Below, piece by piece: positions 1 to 6,276 of a DNA stretch of 7,326 nt (its first letter is position 1; each line of letters starts with the position of its first letter). Origin of the DNA: Marinosulfonomonas sp. (GTDB lineage Bacteria > Pseudomonadota > Alphaproteobacteria > Rhodobacterales > Rhodobacteraceae); the NCBI GenBank assembly GCA_022712735.1, contig JAFLKA010000469.1:1-7326 (forward strand), written 5' to 3'. A program made the translations under genes and the position numbers. The notes beneath the pieces are model-generated. The model ran no database searches and was not told the DNA's origin. It worked only from the letters and a program-made list of their open reading frames with translations.

Positions 1-617
1 GCCGACATCTGGTCGAAAATCTGCTGGATCACCTCATCCCCGTATAGTTGCGGGTGCAACTCGATCACCAGCAGTCTGACATGATCGGGCCAAGGCGCAT
101 CAAACAGCCCTTGTTCGCCCCCCTCGATGTCCATGATGACCACAGATGGTTTATGGTCATGCATCAAATCGCCGATTTTGACGGCGGGCACGTCAATGGA
201 TTTGGTCGATTTCCATTTCTTGGCCAATGCCGGGTTCAGGGATGAGGCCCAGAAGGCGGCCGTCATGTGAAAGGTGACGTGATCCGCCGCATAGCTGTCA
301 GGCACTACCGCGGCATTGATGACGGTCACGCCCTCGATCAGGTTGGCCGCCAAATTCTTTTCGACCACAGGGGCCATCTTGGGGTTTGCCTCGACCGTTA
401 GCAGGTTTTCCCCGCCAATCCGGCTGGCGATTTGCATGCAAATATAGCCAACCCCCGCCCCTAATTCCAACACACGATCACCCGCCACAATATGCCGCTT
501 TACGGCGACGGTTTCATGGCCCTCGTAGCGCTCGTTTTCCAGTGACCTGCGGATGTGGTCATTCATCAGATGATTGGGAATGTGAATGAGATATCCGTTT
601 ACCAGAAACTTGGCCAA
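1..617 (-). CDS. FkbM-family SAM-dependent methyltransferase, C-terminus outside window
   Basis: Reading the minus strand gives an uninterrupted frame of 205 codons to the left edge. The SAM-binding motif I, VLELGAGVGY, is at residues 49-58. An acidic end to the next strand follows (LLTVEANP), and the FkbM signature MDIEGGEQGLF lies near residues 162-172 (Asp163, Glu165, Glu168), followed by LLVIELHPQLYG. FkbM enzymes are Rossmann-fold O-methyltransferases acting on sugars or other small molecules; the substrate here cannot be told. No ATG precedes the conserved N-terminal block (GYLIHIPNHLMNDHIRRSLE). I chose TTG at 617-615 because AAGGA (631-627) lies 9 nt upstream and the resulting start, MAKFLVNGYLIHIP, fits the short beta-strand lead-in usual for such proteins. 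ATG at 566 would cut into that block. Perhaps a few tens of residues are missing at the C-terminus. The gene is divergent from pth. Confidence 0.85.
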   Translation of the reverse strand, partial: MAKFLVNGYLIHIPNHLMNDHIRRSLENERYEGHETVAVKRHIVAGDRVLELGAGVGYICMQIASRIGGENLLTVEANPKMAPVVEKNLAANLIEGVTVINAAVVPDSYAADHVTFHMTAAFWASSLNPALAKKWKSTKSIDVPAVKIGDLMHDHKPSVVIMDIEGGEQGLFDAPWPDHVRLLVIELHPQLYGDEVIQQIFDQMS

Positions 618-682
618 ATTGCGTATTCCTTTGTTGACGATGCGTCGTTGCAACCTGCCTATCAGTTTCTTAAAAGTGTAGC

Positions 683-690
683 AGTATAAT
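683..690. promoter_or_regulatory. Candidate shared -10 element of divergent promoters
   Basis: The plus strand reads TATAAT (685-690), a perfect sigma70-type -10 hexamer, ahead of pth. The minus strand of the overlapping bases 688-683 reads TATACT, a 5/6 match, ahead of the FkbM gene. The surrounding gap is AT-rich compared with the genes. No good -35 hexamer is visible on either strand at 16-18 nt spacing, so the call rests on the -10 sequence and its location. A minus-strand start near 676 would leave a leader of about 60 nt for the FkbM gene; a plus-strand start near 697 would leave almost none for pth. Confidence 0.4.
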
Positions 691-695
691 TTATC

Positions 696-700
696 AGGAG
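696..700 (+). promoter_or_regulatory. Shine-Dalgarno AGGAG deciding the pth start
   Basis: AGGAG ends 1 nt before an ATG at 702 but 7 nt before a GTG at 708. The other genes in this window with a clear site use 6-7 nt spacing, which favours the GTG. Starting there also gives MRLFVGLGNPG, matching the usual compact N-terminus of Pth, whereas ATG adds two extra residues. Confidence 0.6.
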
Positions 701-707
701 AATGCGT

Positions 708-1385
708 GTGCGTCTGTTTGTCGGCCTTGGAAACCCCGGTGCGAAATATGAAAACAACCGGCATAACGTCGGGTTCATGGCGCTGGATCGCATTCAGTCC
801 GATCACGGGTTTGCCCCGTGGCGGCGCAAGTTTCAGGGCCAGGTTTCCGAGGGGCGGTTGGGGCGCGAGAAAGTGATCCTGCTGAAGCCCGAAACATTCA
901 TGAACCTGTCGGGGCAATCGGTGGGCGAGGTGATGCGGTTTTATAAACTGACGCCCGAGGATGTGATGGTGTTCCACGACGAGCTGGATCTGGCCCCACG
1001 TAAGATTAGGGTGAAACAGGGTGGCGGCCATGCGGGACACAACGGGCTGCGGTCCTTGCATCAGCATATTGGCGAGCATTACGGGCGGGTGCGGATCGGT
1101 ATTGGCCATCCGGGCCACAAGGACCGTGTGTCGGGCTATGTGCTACATGATTTCGCCCGAGCTGATGCCGAGTGGCTGGACGATATGATGCGCGGGATTG
1201 AGGATGGTGTGGTGCATTTGGCCGAAGGCGACAGCGCGAAGTTTCTGAATGCGATTGGATTGCGGATGGGGCCTGTGACCAAAGCGAAAAAGGCGCCAAA
1301 TGCCAAGGCCGAGGCAGAAGCGCCAAAGGTCGATGCGCCTGATGAGCGCACCGCAATGCAAAAGCTGATGGATAAATTCAAATAA
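708..1385 (+). CDS. pth: Peptidyl-tRNA hydrolase
   Basis: Pth cleaves the ester bond of peptidyl-tRNAs released prematurely from ribosomes, recycling tRNA in the cytoplasm (EC 3.1.1.29). From the GTG at 708 the protein is 225 residues. Hallmarks are visible: FVGLGNPG with Asn9, RHNVGF with catalytic His19, KPETFMNLSG, FHDELDL with Asp91, and GGGHAGHNGLRS with Asn112, which correspond to E. coli Asn10, His20, Asp93 and Asn114. GIGHPG follows in the second half. After about residue 188 a Lys/Ala/Glu-rich tail (TKAKKAPNAKAEAEAPK) ends in a short predicted helix, MQKLMDKFK; this makes it longer than the roughly 194-residue E. coli enzyme and is common in Rhodobacterales. The ATG at 702 is an alternative start. 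The stop is 9 nt before the 5-oxoprolinase start, suggesting cotranscription. The usual neighbours rplY and ychF are not seen next to it. Confidence 0.96.
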   Translation: MRLFVGLGNPGAKYENNRHNVGFMALDRIQSDHGFAPWRRKFQGQVSEGRLGREKVILLKPETFMNLSGQSVGEVMRFYKLTPEDVMVFHDELDLAPRKIRVKQGGGHAGHNGLRSLHQHIGEHYGRVRIGIGHPGHKDRVSGYVLHDFARADAEWLDDMMRGIEDGVVHLAEGDSAKFLNAIGLRMGPVTKAKKAPNAKAEAEAPKVDAPDERTAMQKLMDKFK

Positions 1386-1394
1386 GGTGTGGGC

Positions 1395-4300
1395 ATGACC
1401 AAGGCGCAATGGGAGTTCTGGATTGATCGCGGTGGCACCTTCACTGATGTAGTGGCGCGGCGGCCTGATGGTGCGGTTCTGACGCATAAGCTGCTGTCGG
1501 AAAACCCTGAACGGTACCTTGATGCTGCCGTGCAGGGCATCCGCGAGTTGCAAGGCTTGACGGCGGACGAGCCGCTGCCAGTCGGTGCCATTGCTGCGGT
1601 CAAGATGGGCACAACCGTGGCCACCAATGCGCTGTTGGAACGCAAGGGCGAGCGCACCCTGTTGCTGATCACCCAAGGATTCCGTGACCTATTGCTGATC
1701 GGCTATCAGACCCGCCCGAAACTGTTTGATCTGGAAATCAAGCGCCCTGATCTGCTGTATGAAAATGTGGCCGAAGTGCCGGAGCGTCTGGATGCCGACG
1801 GTGGTGTTGTAACGCCGCTGGATGAAGATGCCGCACGAATGGCGCTGGAGGCTGGCTATGCCAAAGGCATCCGCGCTGTGGCTATCGCGTTTTTGCATGG
1901 CTACCTCAATCCGGCCCACGAGGCTCGCGTTGGGGAAATTGCCCGCGAGGTCGGGTTCACGCAGGTGTCGGTCAGTCACGAGGTTTCCCGTTTGGCCAAG
2001 CTGGTCGGGCGCGGCGACACCACGGTGGTGGACGCCTATCTGTCGCCAATCCTGCGCCGCTATGTCGATCAGGTGGCGGGCGCGCTGGATGTGGGCAAGG
2101 GTGGCTGTGAACGCTTGTTATTCATGCAGTCCAATGGCGGGTTGACGGATGCGTCCTTGTTTCAGGGCAAGGATGCGATCCTGTCTGGCCCCGCAGGCGG
2201 GATTGTCGGCATGGTCAAGACCGGCGAGGCGGCGGGGTATCAGCGGCTGATCGGCTTTGATATGGGCGGCACATCTACCGATGTCAGCCATTATGCGGGC
2301 CAGTATGAGCGCACCTTCGAGACCGAGGTGGCAGGCGTGCGGATGCGCGCCCCGATGATGGATATTCACACGGTGGCCGCCGGTGGTGGCTCGATCCTGA
2401 CGTTCAGTGACGGGCGCTATCAGGTGGGGCCGGAAAGTGCGGGGGCGGATCCTGGGCCAGCGTGTTATCGGCGTGGCGGTCCGCTGACAGTGACCGATTG
2501 CAATGTGATGCTGGGCAAGCTGAATGCGGATCACTTTCCGCAGGTGTTTGGTCCCAATGGCGACATGCCACTGGATGCGGATGTGGTGCGTCATAAGTTT
2601 GCCGCGCTGGCGGATCAGATTGCCGAGGCCACAGGGCGTGTGCCTGATACACCCGAGGTTGTGGCCGAGGGATATCTGCGCATCGCCGTTGATAACATGG
2701 CCAATGCGATCAAGAAAATCAGCGTGCAGCGCGGCCATAATGTGACGCAGTATACGCTGCAATGCTTTGGTGGCGCGGGCGGGCAGCACGCCTGTCTGGT
2801 CGCGGATGCCTTGGGGATGAGCCGCGTTTTTGTGCACCCTTATGCGGGGGTTTTATCGGCTTATGGTATGGGATTGGCGGAAATTCGAGCCTTGCGCGAA
2901 CGACAGGTGGATGTGCCGTTAAGCGGTGTGGAACAGGCCGCTGAGGTGCTTGCCCTGATCCGCACCGAGGCCATGGACGAGGTGCAATCGCAAGGTGTTG
3001 CGGCAAGCGATGTGCGTTGTGTTGAGCAAGCCTATTTGCGATACGACGGCTCGCATCAATCTCTTGAGGTGCCGTTTGGCGATGTAGGCGCAATGCGGGC
3101 GGCGTTCGAGGCGGCGCATAAGCAGCGGTTCGGGTTCATCTCGCCCGAACGCGGCATTTTGTTTGAAATGGTCAGCGCCGAGGCCATCGGTGAAACAGGC
3201 GAGGTGCCTCGCGGCCAAGAAATGCGAGGCACAAAAACACCTGCGCCGATTGCAATTGTTTCGATGTTTTCCGAAGGGGAGACCAGTGATGCGCTGTTGT
3301 TTAACCGCGAGGATTTGGGGCAGGGGGCCGAAATCTATGGCCCTGCGATCATAACCGAAGCCACCGGCACCAATGTGATTGAATCCGGTTGGGTGGCGCG
3401 AGCCGATCCGCTTGGCAATCTGATTCTGGAGCGGGTAGAAAAGAAGGTCCGCGCGCTGGCCGCTGGCACCGATGCGGACCCCGTGTTGCTGGAGGTGTTC
3501 AACAACCAGTTCATGTCGGTTGCCGATCAGATGGGCGCGACATTGGCCAATACATCGTGGTCTGTGAACATCAAGGAACGGCTGGATTTTTCCTGTGCGA
3601 TTTTCGATGAGCGCGGCGATCTGGTGGCCAACGCGCCGCATGTGCCGGTGCATCTGGGGTCAATGTCGGACAGCATCAAAACCGTGATGCAGCAAAACGC
3701 GGGTGATATTCATCAGGGCGACGCTTTTATGCTGAATTCGCCCTACAACGGTGGCACCCATCTGCCGGATGTCACCGTGGTGACGCCAGTGTTTGTGGAT
3801 GGTGCGGTGGTGTTCTGGCTGGGGTCGCGCGGCCATCACGCCGATATTGGCGGGCGCACGCCGGGCTCCGCCCCGCCCGACAGTCAACACATTGATGACG
3901 AAGGCGTGCTGATCGACAACGTGCGGCTGGTCAAGCGCGGCGTGTTGCAGGAACAGCAGGCCGAGGCGGTTCTGGCGTCTGGTAAATACCCGTGTCGCAA
4001 TATCGCGCAAAACATGGCGGATCTAAAGGCACAGGTGGCGGCCAATGTGACGGGGCAAAAGGCGTTGCTGGGGGTGGTCGAACAGTTCAGTCTGCCGGTG
4101 GTGCTGGCCTATATGGGTCATGTGCAAGACAACGCCGAGGAAAGCGTGCGCCAAGTGATCGGGCGCCTTTCGGATGGGGAATTCACCTATCCGATGGACA
4201 GCGGCGCGGTGATCAAGGTGCGGGTGACTGTGGATGCGGAGGCGCGCGAAGCGGTGATCGATTTCACCGGCACAGCCGCGCAAGACAGGGGCAATTACAA

Positions 4301-4991
4301 CGCACCGTTTGCGGTGTGTTCGGCCGTGGTTCTATACGTGTTTCGCACCATGGTCGGGGCGGATATTCCGCTGAACCAAGGCTGTCTGAAGCCGCTGAAA
4401 ATCATCGCCCCTGTGGGCACCATGTTGAACCCCGAATATCCGGCGGCGGTGATTGCGGGCAACACCGAGGTATCACAGGCAACGTGCAATGCTTTGTATG
4501 GCGCGCTGGGCGTAATCGCCTGTTCGCAAGCGACGATGAACAATTTCATCTGGGGCAACGAGGTGTTTCAGAACTATGAAACCATCGCTGGCGGCACTGG
4601 CGCTGGGCCGGGGTTTAATGGCTGTGATGCGGTGCAGAGCCACATGACCAACACGCTGATGACCGACCCCGAAATTCTGGAAAAACGCTTTCCGGTGCGG
4701 CTGGAAAGTTTCGGGATCAGGGACGGGTCAGGCGGGCATGGCAAATGGTCCGGCGGCAACGGGGCGGTGCGGGTGATGCGGTTTCTGGAGCCGGTGAAGG
4801 TGACGACGCTGTGTTCGCACCGCATCGTGCCGCCGTTCGGTGTGGATGGCGGTGCTGCCGGTTCTGTGGGGCATAACGCGGCGGTGCTTCCTGACGGGAC
4901 GCGCGTGGAGCTAAAGGGCAATGACGAGATTGATCTGCCGACGGGCGGGGTGTTCGAGATGCTGACACCGGGCGGGGGCGGCTGGGGCTGA
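1395..4991 (+). CDS. oplaH: ATP-dependent 5-oxoprolinase, single-chain HyuA-HyuB fusion
   Basis: This enzyme couples ATP hydrolysis to ring opening of 5-oxo-L-proline to L-glutamate (EC 3.5.2.9) in the cytoplasm. Residue numbers here count from GTG 1389. The N-terminal HyuA-type half shows IDRGGTFTDV (12-21), KLLSENPERY, MGTTVATNALLERKGE (73-88), the GYQTRPKLFDL block, LSGPAGGIVG (265-274), FDMGGTSTDVS (290-300), HTVAAGGGS (327-335), ESAGADPGPACY (349-360) and CFGGAGGQHAC (459-469), which are actin-like ATPase features. A HyuA C-terminal domain runs to about 680. The HyuB-type half begins near 697 (VFNNQFMSVADQMG) and ends in LTPGGGGWG. About 1200 residues in one chain with this N-terminus fits OPLAH rather than the split N-methylhydantoinase HyuA/HyuB. 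I prefer ATG 1395 over GTG 1389 because AAGG (1384-1387) is 7 nt before the ATG and only 1 nt before the GTG. The frame is intact. No terminator follows. Confidence 0.93.
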   Translation: MTKAQWEFWIDRGGTFTDVVARRPDGAVLTHKLLSENPERYLDAAVQGIRELQGLTADEPLPVGAIAAVKMGTTVATNALLERKGERTLLLITQGFRDLLLIGYQTRPKLFDLEIKRPDLLYENVAEVPERLDADGGVVTPLDEDAARMALEAGYAKGIRAVAIAFLHGYLNPAHEARVGEIAREVGFTQVSVSHEVSRLAKLVGRGDTTVVDAYLSPILRRYVDQVAGALDVGKGGCERLLFMQSNGGLTDASLFQGKDAILSGPAGGIVGMVKTGEAAGYQRLIGFDMGGTSTDVSHYAGQYERTFETEVAGVRMRAPMMDIHTVAAGGGSILTFSDGRYQVGPESAGADPGPACYRRGGPLTVTDCNVMLGKLNADHFPQVFGPNGDMPLDADVVRHKFAALADQIAEATGRVPDTPEVVAEGYLRIAVDNMANAIKKISVQRGHNVTQYTLQCFGGAGGQHACLVADALGMSRVFVHPYAGVLSAYGMGLAEIRALRERQVDVPLSGVEQAAEVLALIRTEAMDEVQSQGVAASDVRCVEQAYLRYDGSHQSLEVPFGDVGAMRAAFEAAHKQRFGFISPERGILFEMVSAEAIGETGEVPRGQEMRGTKTPAPIAIVSMFSEGETSDALLFNREDLGQGAEIYGPAIITEATGTNVIESGWVARADPLGNLILERVEKKVRALAAGTDADPVLLEVFNNQFMSVADQMGATLANTSWSVNIKERLDFSCAIFDERGDLVANAPHVPVHLGSMSDSIKTVMQQNAGDIHQGDAFMLNSPYNGGTHLPDVTVVTPVFVDGAVVFWLGSRGHHADIGGRTPGSAPPDSQHIDDEGVLIDNVRLVKRGVLQEQQAEAVLASGKYPCRNIAQNMADLKAQVAANVTGQKALLGVVEQFSLPVVLAYMGHVQDNAEESVRQVIGRLSDGEFTYPMDSGAVIKVRVTVDAEAREAVIDFTGTAAQDRGNYNAPFAVCSAVVLYVFRTMVGADIPLNQGCLKPLKIIAPVGTMLNPEYPAAVIAGNTEVSQATCNALYGALGVIACSQATMNNFIWGNEVFQNYETIAGGTGAGPGFNGCDAVQSHMTNTLMTDPEILEKRFPVRLESFGIRDGSGGHGKWSGGNGAVRVMRFLEPVKVTTLCSHRIVPPFGVDGGAAGSVGHNAAVLPDGTRVELKGNDEIDLPTGGVFEMLTPGGGGWG

Positions 4992-5081
4992 CAGAATTTT
5001 GATTTACTGTTAGCCTAAAATGCATTGCGTCCCGGCCTTTCTTGGCGATAGCTTCGGTTTTCACCACTCAGGAGATGAATA

Positions 5082-5363
5082 ATGTGCGAGATATTTGCGG
5101 GGCAGAACCCGACGGACTATGAGCCAGTGACGCGGCGGTTGCGCCTGAACGGGCAAAGCACCAGCATCCGGTTGGAACAAACATTCTGGACTATCATTGA
5201 CGAAATAGCGGCCAGTGAGGGTGTCACGACGCCGCAATTTATCTCCACATTGCACTCCGAAGTGCTTGAACTCAGGGGCGAGGCGCCGAACTTTACCTCG
5301 CTGCTGCGCTGCGCTTGTCTAAAGCACCAAGACCAAGCGGTTCTGGTGGTCGCCGCCGAATAA
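5082..5363 (+). CDS. Small ribbon-helix-helix (RHH_4-type) putative DNA-binding protein
   Basis: The 93-residue protein begins MCEIFAGQNPTDYE and continues with RRLRLNGQSTSIRLEQTFW, a likely beta-strand leading into helix 1 (about 33-45), then a turn and helix 2 (about 49-65, TPQFISTLHSEVLEL), then FTSLLRCACL. This layout matches the alphaproteobacterial RHH_4 family, which is related to Arc/MetJ-type dimers that insert a two-stranded sheet into the DNA major groove. Its target and role are not established. About 13 residues after CACL (HQDQAVLVVAAE) extend past the conserved part. AGGAG (5070-5074) is 7 nt before the ATG. A perfect dyad begins 7 bp after its stop codon, so it may regulate the next genes or itself; that link is inference. 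The 90-bp gap upstream has no terminator and no convincing promoter. Confidence 0.85.
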   Translation: MCEIFAGQNPTDYEPVTRRLRLNGQSTSIRLEQTFWTIIDEIAASEGVTTPQFISTLHSEVLELRGEAPNFTSLLRCACLKHQDQAVLVVAAE

Positions 5364-5370
5364 TGCGCCT

Positions 5371-5388
5371 GTAGTAACCCGTTACTAC
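5371..5388. promoter_or_regulatory. Perfect 18-bp palindrome, candidate operator
   Basis: The sequence reads GTAGTAAC-CC-GTTACTAC: two exact 8-bp inverted arms around a 2-bp centre. It sits 7 bp after the RHH stop and 64 bp before the TTG of the glyoxalase-like gene. The arms are AT-rich and no T-run follows, so an intrinsic terminator is unlikely; a 2-nt loop is also too tight for the full RNA hairpin. The size and symmetry suit a site for a dimeric repressor or activator. I found no second full copy in the window. Confidence 0.55.
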
Positions 5389-5441
5389 CCAATGGTTTCA
5401 GGGCTCTGATACGGTTCATCGTAATAGATGATCAAGATATC

Positions 5442-5446
5442 AGGAG
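5442..5446 (+). promoter_or_regulatory. Shine-Dalgarno AGGAG supporting a TTG start
   Basis: AGGAG lies 6 nt before TTG 5453. The next in-frame ATG (codon 8) would remove the metal-ligand His6, so the TTG start is strongly preferred. Confidence 0.75.
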
Positions 5447-5452
5447 AGCACT

Positions 5453-5848
5453 TTGGCCAAAGCAATTCATTCGATGATCCGTGTGCTGCAAGAGGCGCGA
5501 TCGGTTCGGTTTTACAGTCAGGCCTTTGGTCTGGAGGTCGCCAAGCGGCTGGATTTTGACAGTTTCACCTTGCTGTATTTGCGAGGCCCCGAGGCGGATT
5601 TCGAGCTGGAGCTGACGGTAAATAAAGAGCGCAAAGAGCCGTATGATCTGGGTGACGGATACGGGCACATCGCCTTTTGCGTTGATGATCTGGACGCCGA
5701 ACATGCGCGTTTTGAAGTGGCCGGTTTAGAGCCGCGCAAGATTGTCGAGTTTGAACGGGACGGCGCGCTGCTGGCCAAGTTTTTCTTTGTTGCCGATCCT
5801 GATGGTTACGAGATCGAGGTGATGCAACGGCACGGGCGCTACACCTAA
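5453..5848 (+). CDS. gloA: Glyoxalase I-like VOC-family protein (lactoylglutathione lyase)
   Basis: The 131-residue protein has the paired beta-alpha-beta-beta-beta modules of the vicinal-oxygen-chelate fold. Four likely metal ligands are present and in register with E. coli GloA (His5, Glu56, His74, Glu122): His6 in AIHSMIRVL, Glu53 in FELELTVNK, His72 in GYGHIAF, and Glu122 in DPDGYEIEVMQRHGRY. YDLGDGYGH closely resembles the GloA YELGTAYGH. If it is a true glyoxalase I (EC 4.4.1.5), it isomerises the methylglyoxal-glutathione hemithioacetal to S-lactoylglutathione in the cytoplasm. VOC proteins are functionally diverse, and the partner gene 25 nt downstream resembles muconolactone isomerase, so a different chelate chemistry on a catabolic intermediate is possible. 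The start is TTG with AGGAG 6 nt upstream. The upstream gap of 89 bp contains the 18-bp palindrome. Confidence 0.8.
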   Translation: MAKAIHSMIRVLQEARSVRFYSQAFGLEVAKRLDFDSFTLLYLRGPEADFELELTVNKERKEPYDLGDGYGHIAFCVDDLDAEHARFEVAGLEPRKIVEFERDGALLAKFFFVADPDGYEIEVMQRHGRYT

Positions 5849-5873
5849 TTCACACAAAAAAGGGAGAAATATG

Positions 5874-6188
5874 ATGCTATACAAGATTGATTTCACTGTC
5901 GAATATGACGCCGAAATGGGGCAGCAAGGGCTGTTTGCTGTTTGGGCAGAAGAAGCGGATGCAGCACTGGGGGCCAAAGAGGCCGGTGTGGTTGTCGACC
6001 TTTGGAAGATCGTGGGCGAGCGCAAGGTTCTGGCGATTGTTGATGTAGAGACGCCAGATATGCTGGACCAGATTATGTTTGATCTGCCGATCATGCAAAA
6101 GATGGGTCAACACGTTCAGGCCGAAGTTAAATCCCTGCGCCGCTATGAAGATTTTGCAGCGGATGTGAAGGAACGGTTGGGCAGATAG
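5874..6188 (+). CDS. Muconolactone delta-isomerase-like small protein
   Basis: This 104-residue protein resembles the muconolactone isomerase (CatC, MIase) family. It starts MLYKIDFTVEY, has an alpha-helical stretch (AVWAEEADAALGAKEAG), then VVDLWKIVGERKVLAIVDVE (DLWKIVG at 42-48, comparable to HLWRVVG in CatC), then TPDMLDQIMFDLPIM (59-73), matching the strand-helix-LPxF/M pattern of the ferredoxin-like fold. The tail SLRRYEDFAADVKERLGR is charged and makes it somewhat longer than CatC (about 96 residues). CatC isomerises muconolactone in the beta-ketoadipate pathway, but no catA, catB or other aromatic-degradation gene is present here, so the function is uncertain. Two adjacent ATGs exist at 5871 and 5874; GGAG (5863-5866) is 4 nt from the first and 7 nt from the second, and 7 nt matches the other genes here. 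It is probably cotranscribed with the VOC gene. Confidence 0.75.
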   Translation: MLYKIDFTVEYDAEMGQQGLFAVWAEEADAALGAKEAGVVVDLWKIVGERKVLAIVDVETPDMLDQIMFDLPIMQKMGQHVQAEVKSLRRYEDFAADVKERLGR

Positions 6189-6222
6189 GCTAACCAACCT
6201 TCTGGGTTTAAATGAATAAATG

Positions 6223-6256
6223 AAAAAGCCCCTGATGTTTTGGTCAGGGGCTTTTT
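6223..6256. terminator. Bidirectional rho-independent terminator
   Basis: AAAAAGCCCCTGA (6223-6235) pairs perfectly with TCAGGGGCTTTTT (6244-6256) across an 8-nt loop: a 13-bp stem with a GC core, flanked by A-run and T-run. Read on the plus strand it ends transcription from the isomerase-like gene, whose stop is 34 nt upstream. Read on the minus strand it ends the permease gene, whose stop codon is 20 nt away. Its position between convergent genes supports use in both directions. Confidence 0.93.
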
Positions 6257-6276
6257 GCATTTTATCTTCGGGGGAC

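Noticed and set aside
48..589. Plus-strand frames of 65 and 67 codons at 48-245 and 386-589
   Set aside because: They lie antisense to the FkbM frame, which has clear family motifs; their translations show no recognisable domain.
633..652. Imperfect hairpin around GACGATGCGTCGTT near the FkbM start
   Set aside because: Only four Watson-Crick pairs plus wobble pairs; too weak to call a regulatory structure.
1006..4921. Long minus-strand open frames (up to 244 codons) opposite pth and the 5-oxoprolinase
   Set aside because: They are a by-product of GC-rich codon use in the real genes. Their translations are rich in His, Arg and Pro with no domain, and several overlap each other.
4988..5021. 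Possible promoter ahead of the RHH gene (CTGACA at 4988, TTGATT at 4999, TAAAAT at 5016)
   Set aside because: No pair has acceptable spacing: CTGACA to TAAAAT is 22 nt and TTGATT to TAAAAT is 11 nt. The 17-nt partner of CTGACA is TAGCCT, a poor match.
4996..5021. ATTTT...AAAAT inverted repeat after the 5-oxoprolinase gene
   Set aside because: It has 5-bp AT-only arms with a 16-nt loop and no GC stem, so it is not a credible terminator.
5416..5431. Second inverted repeat TCATC-N6-GATGA upstream of the VOC gene
   Set aside because: Five-base arms are expected by chance in a gap this long; it is much weaker than the 18-bp dyad.
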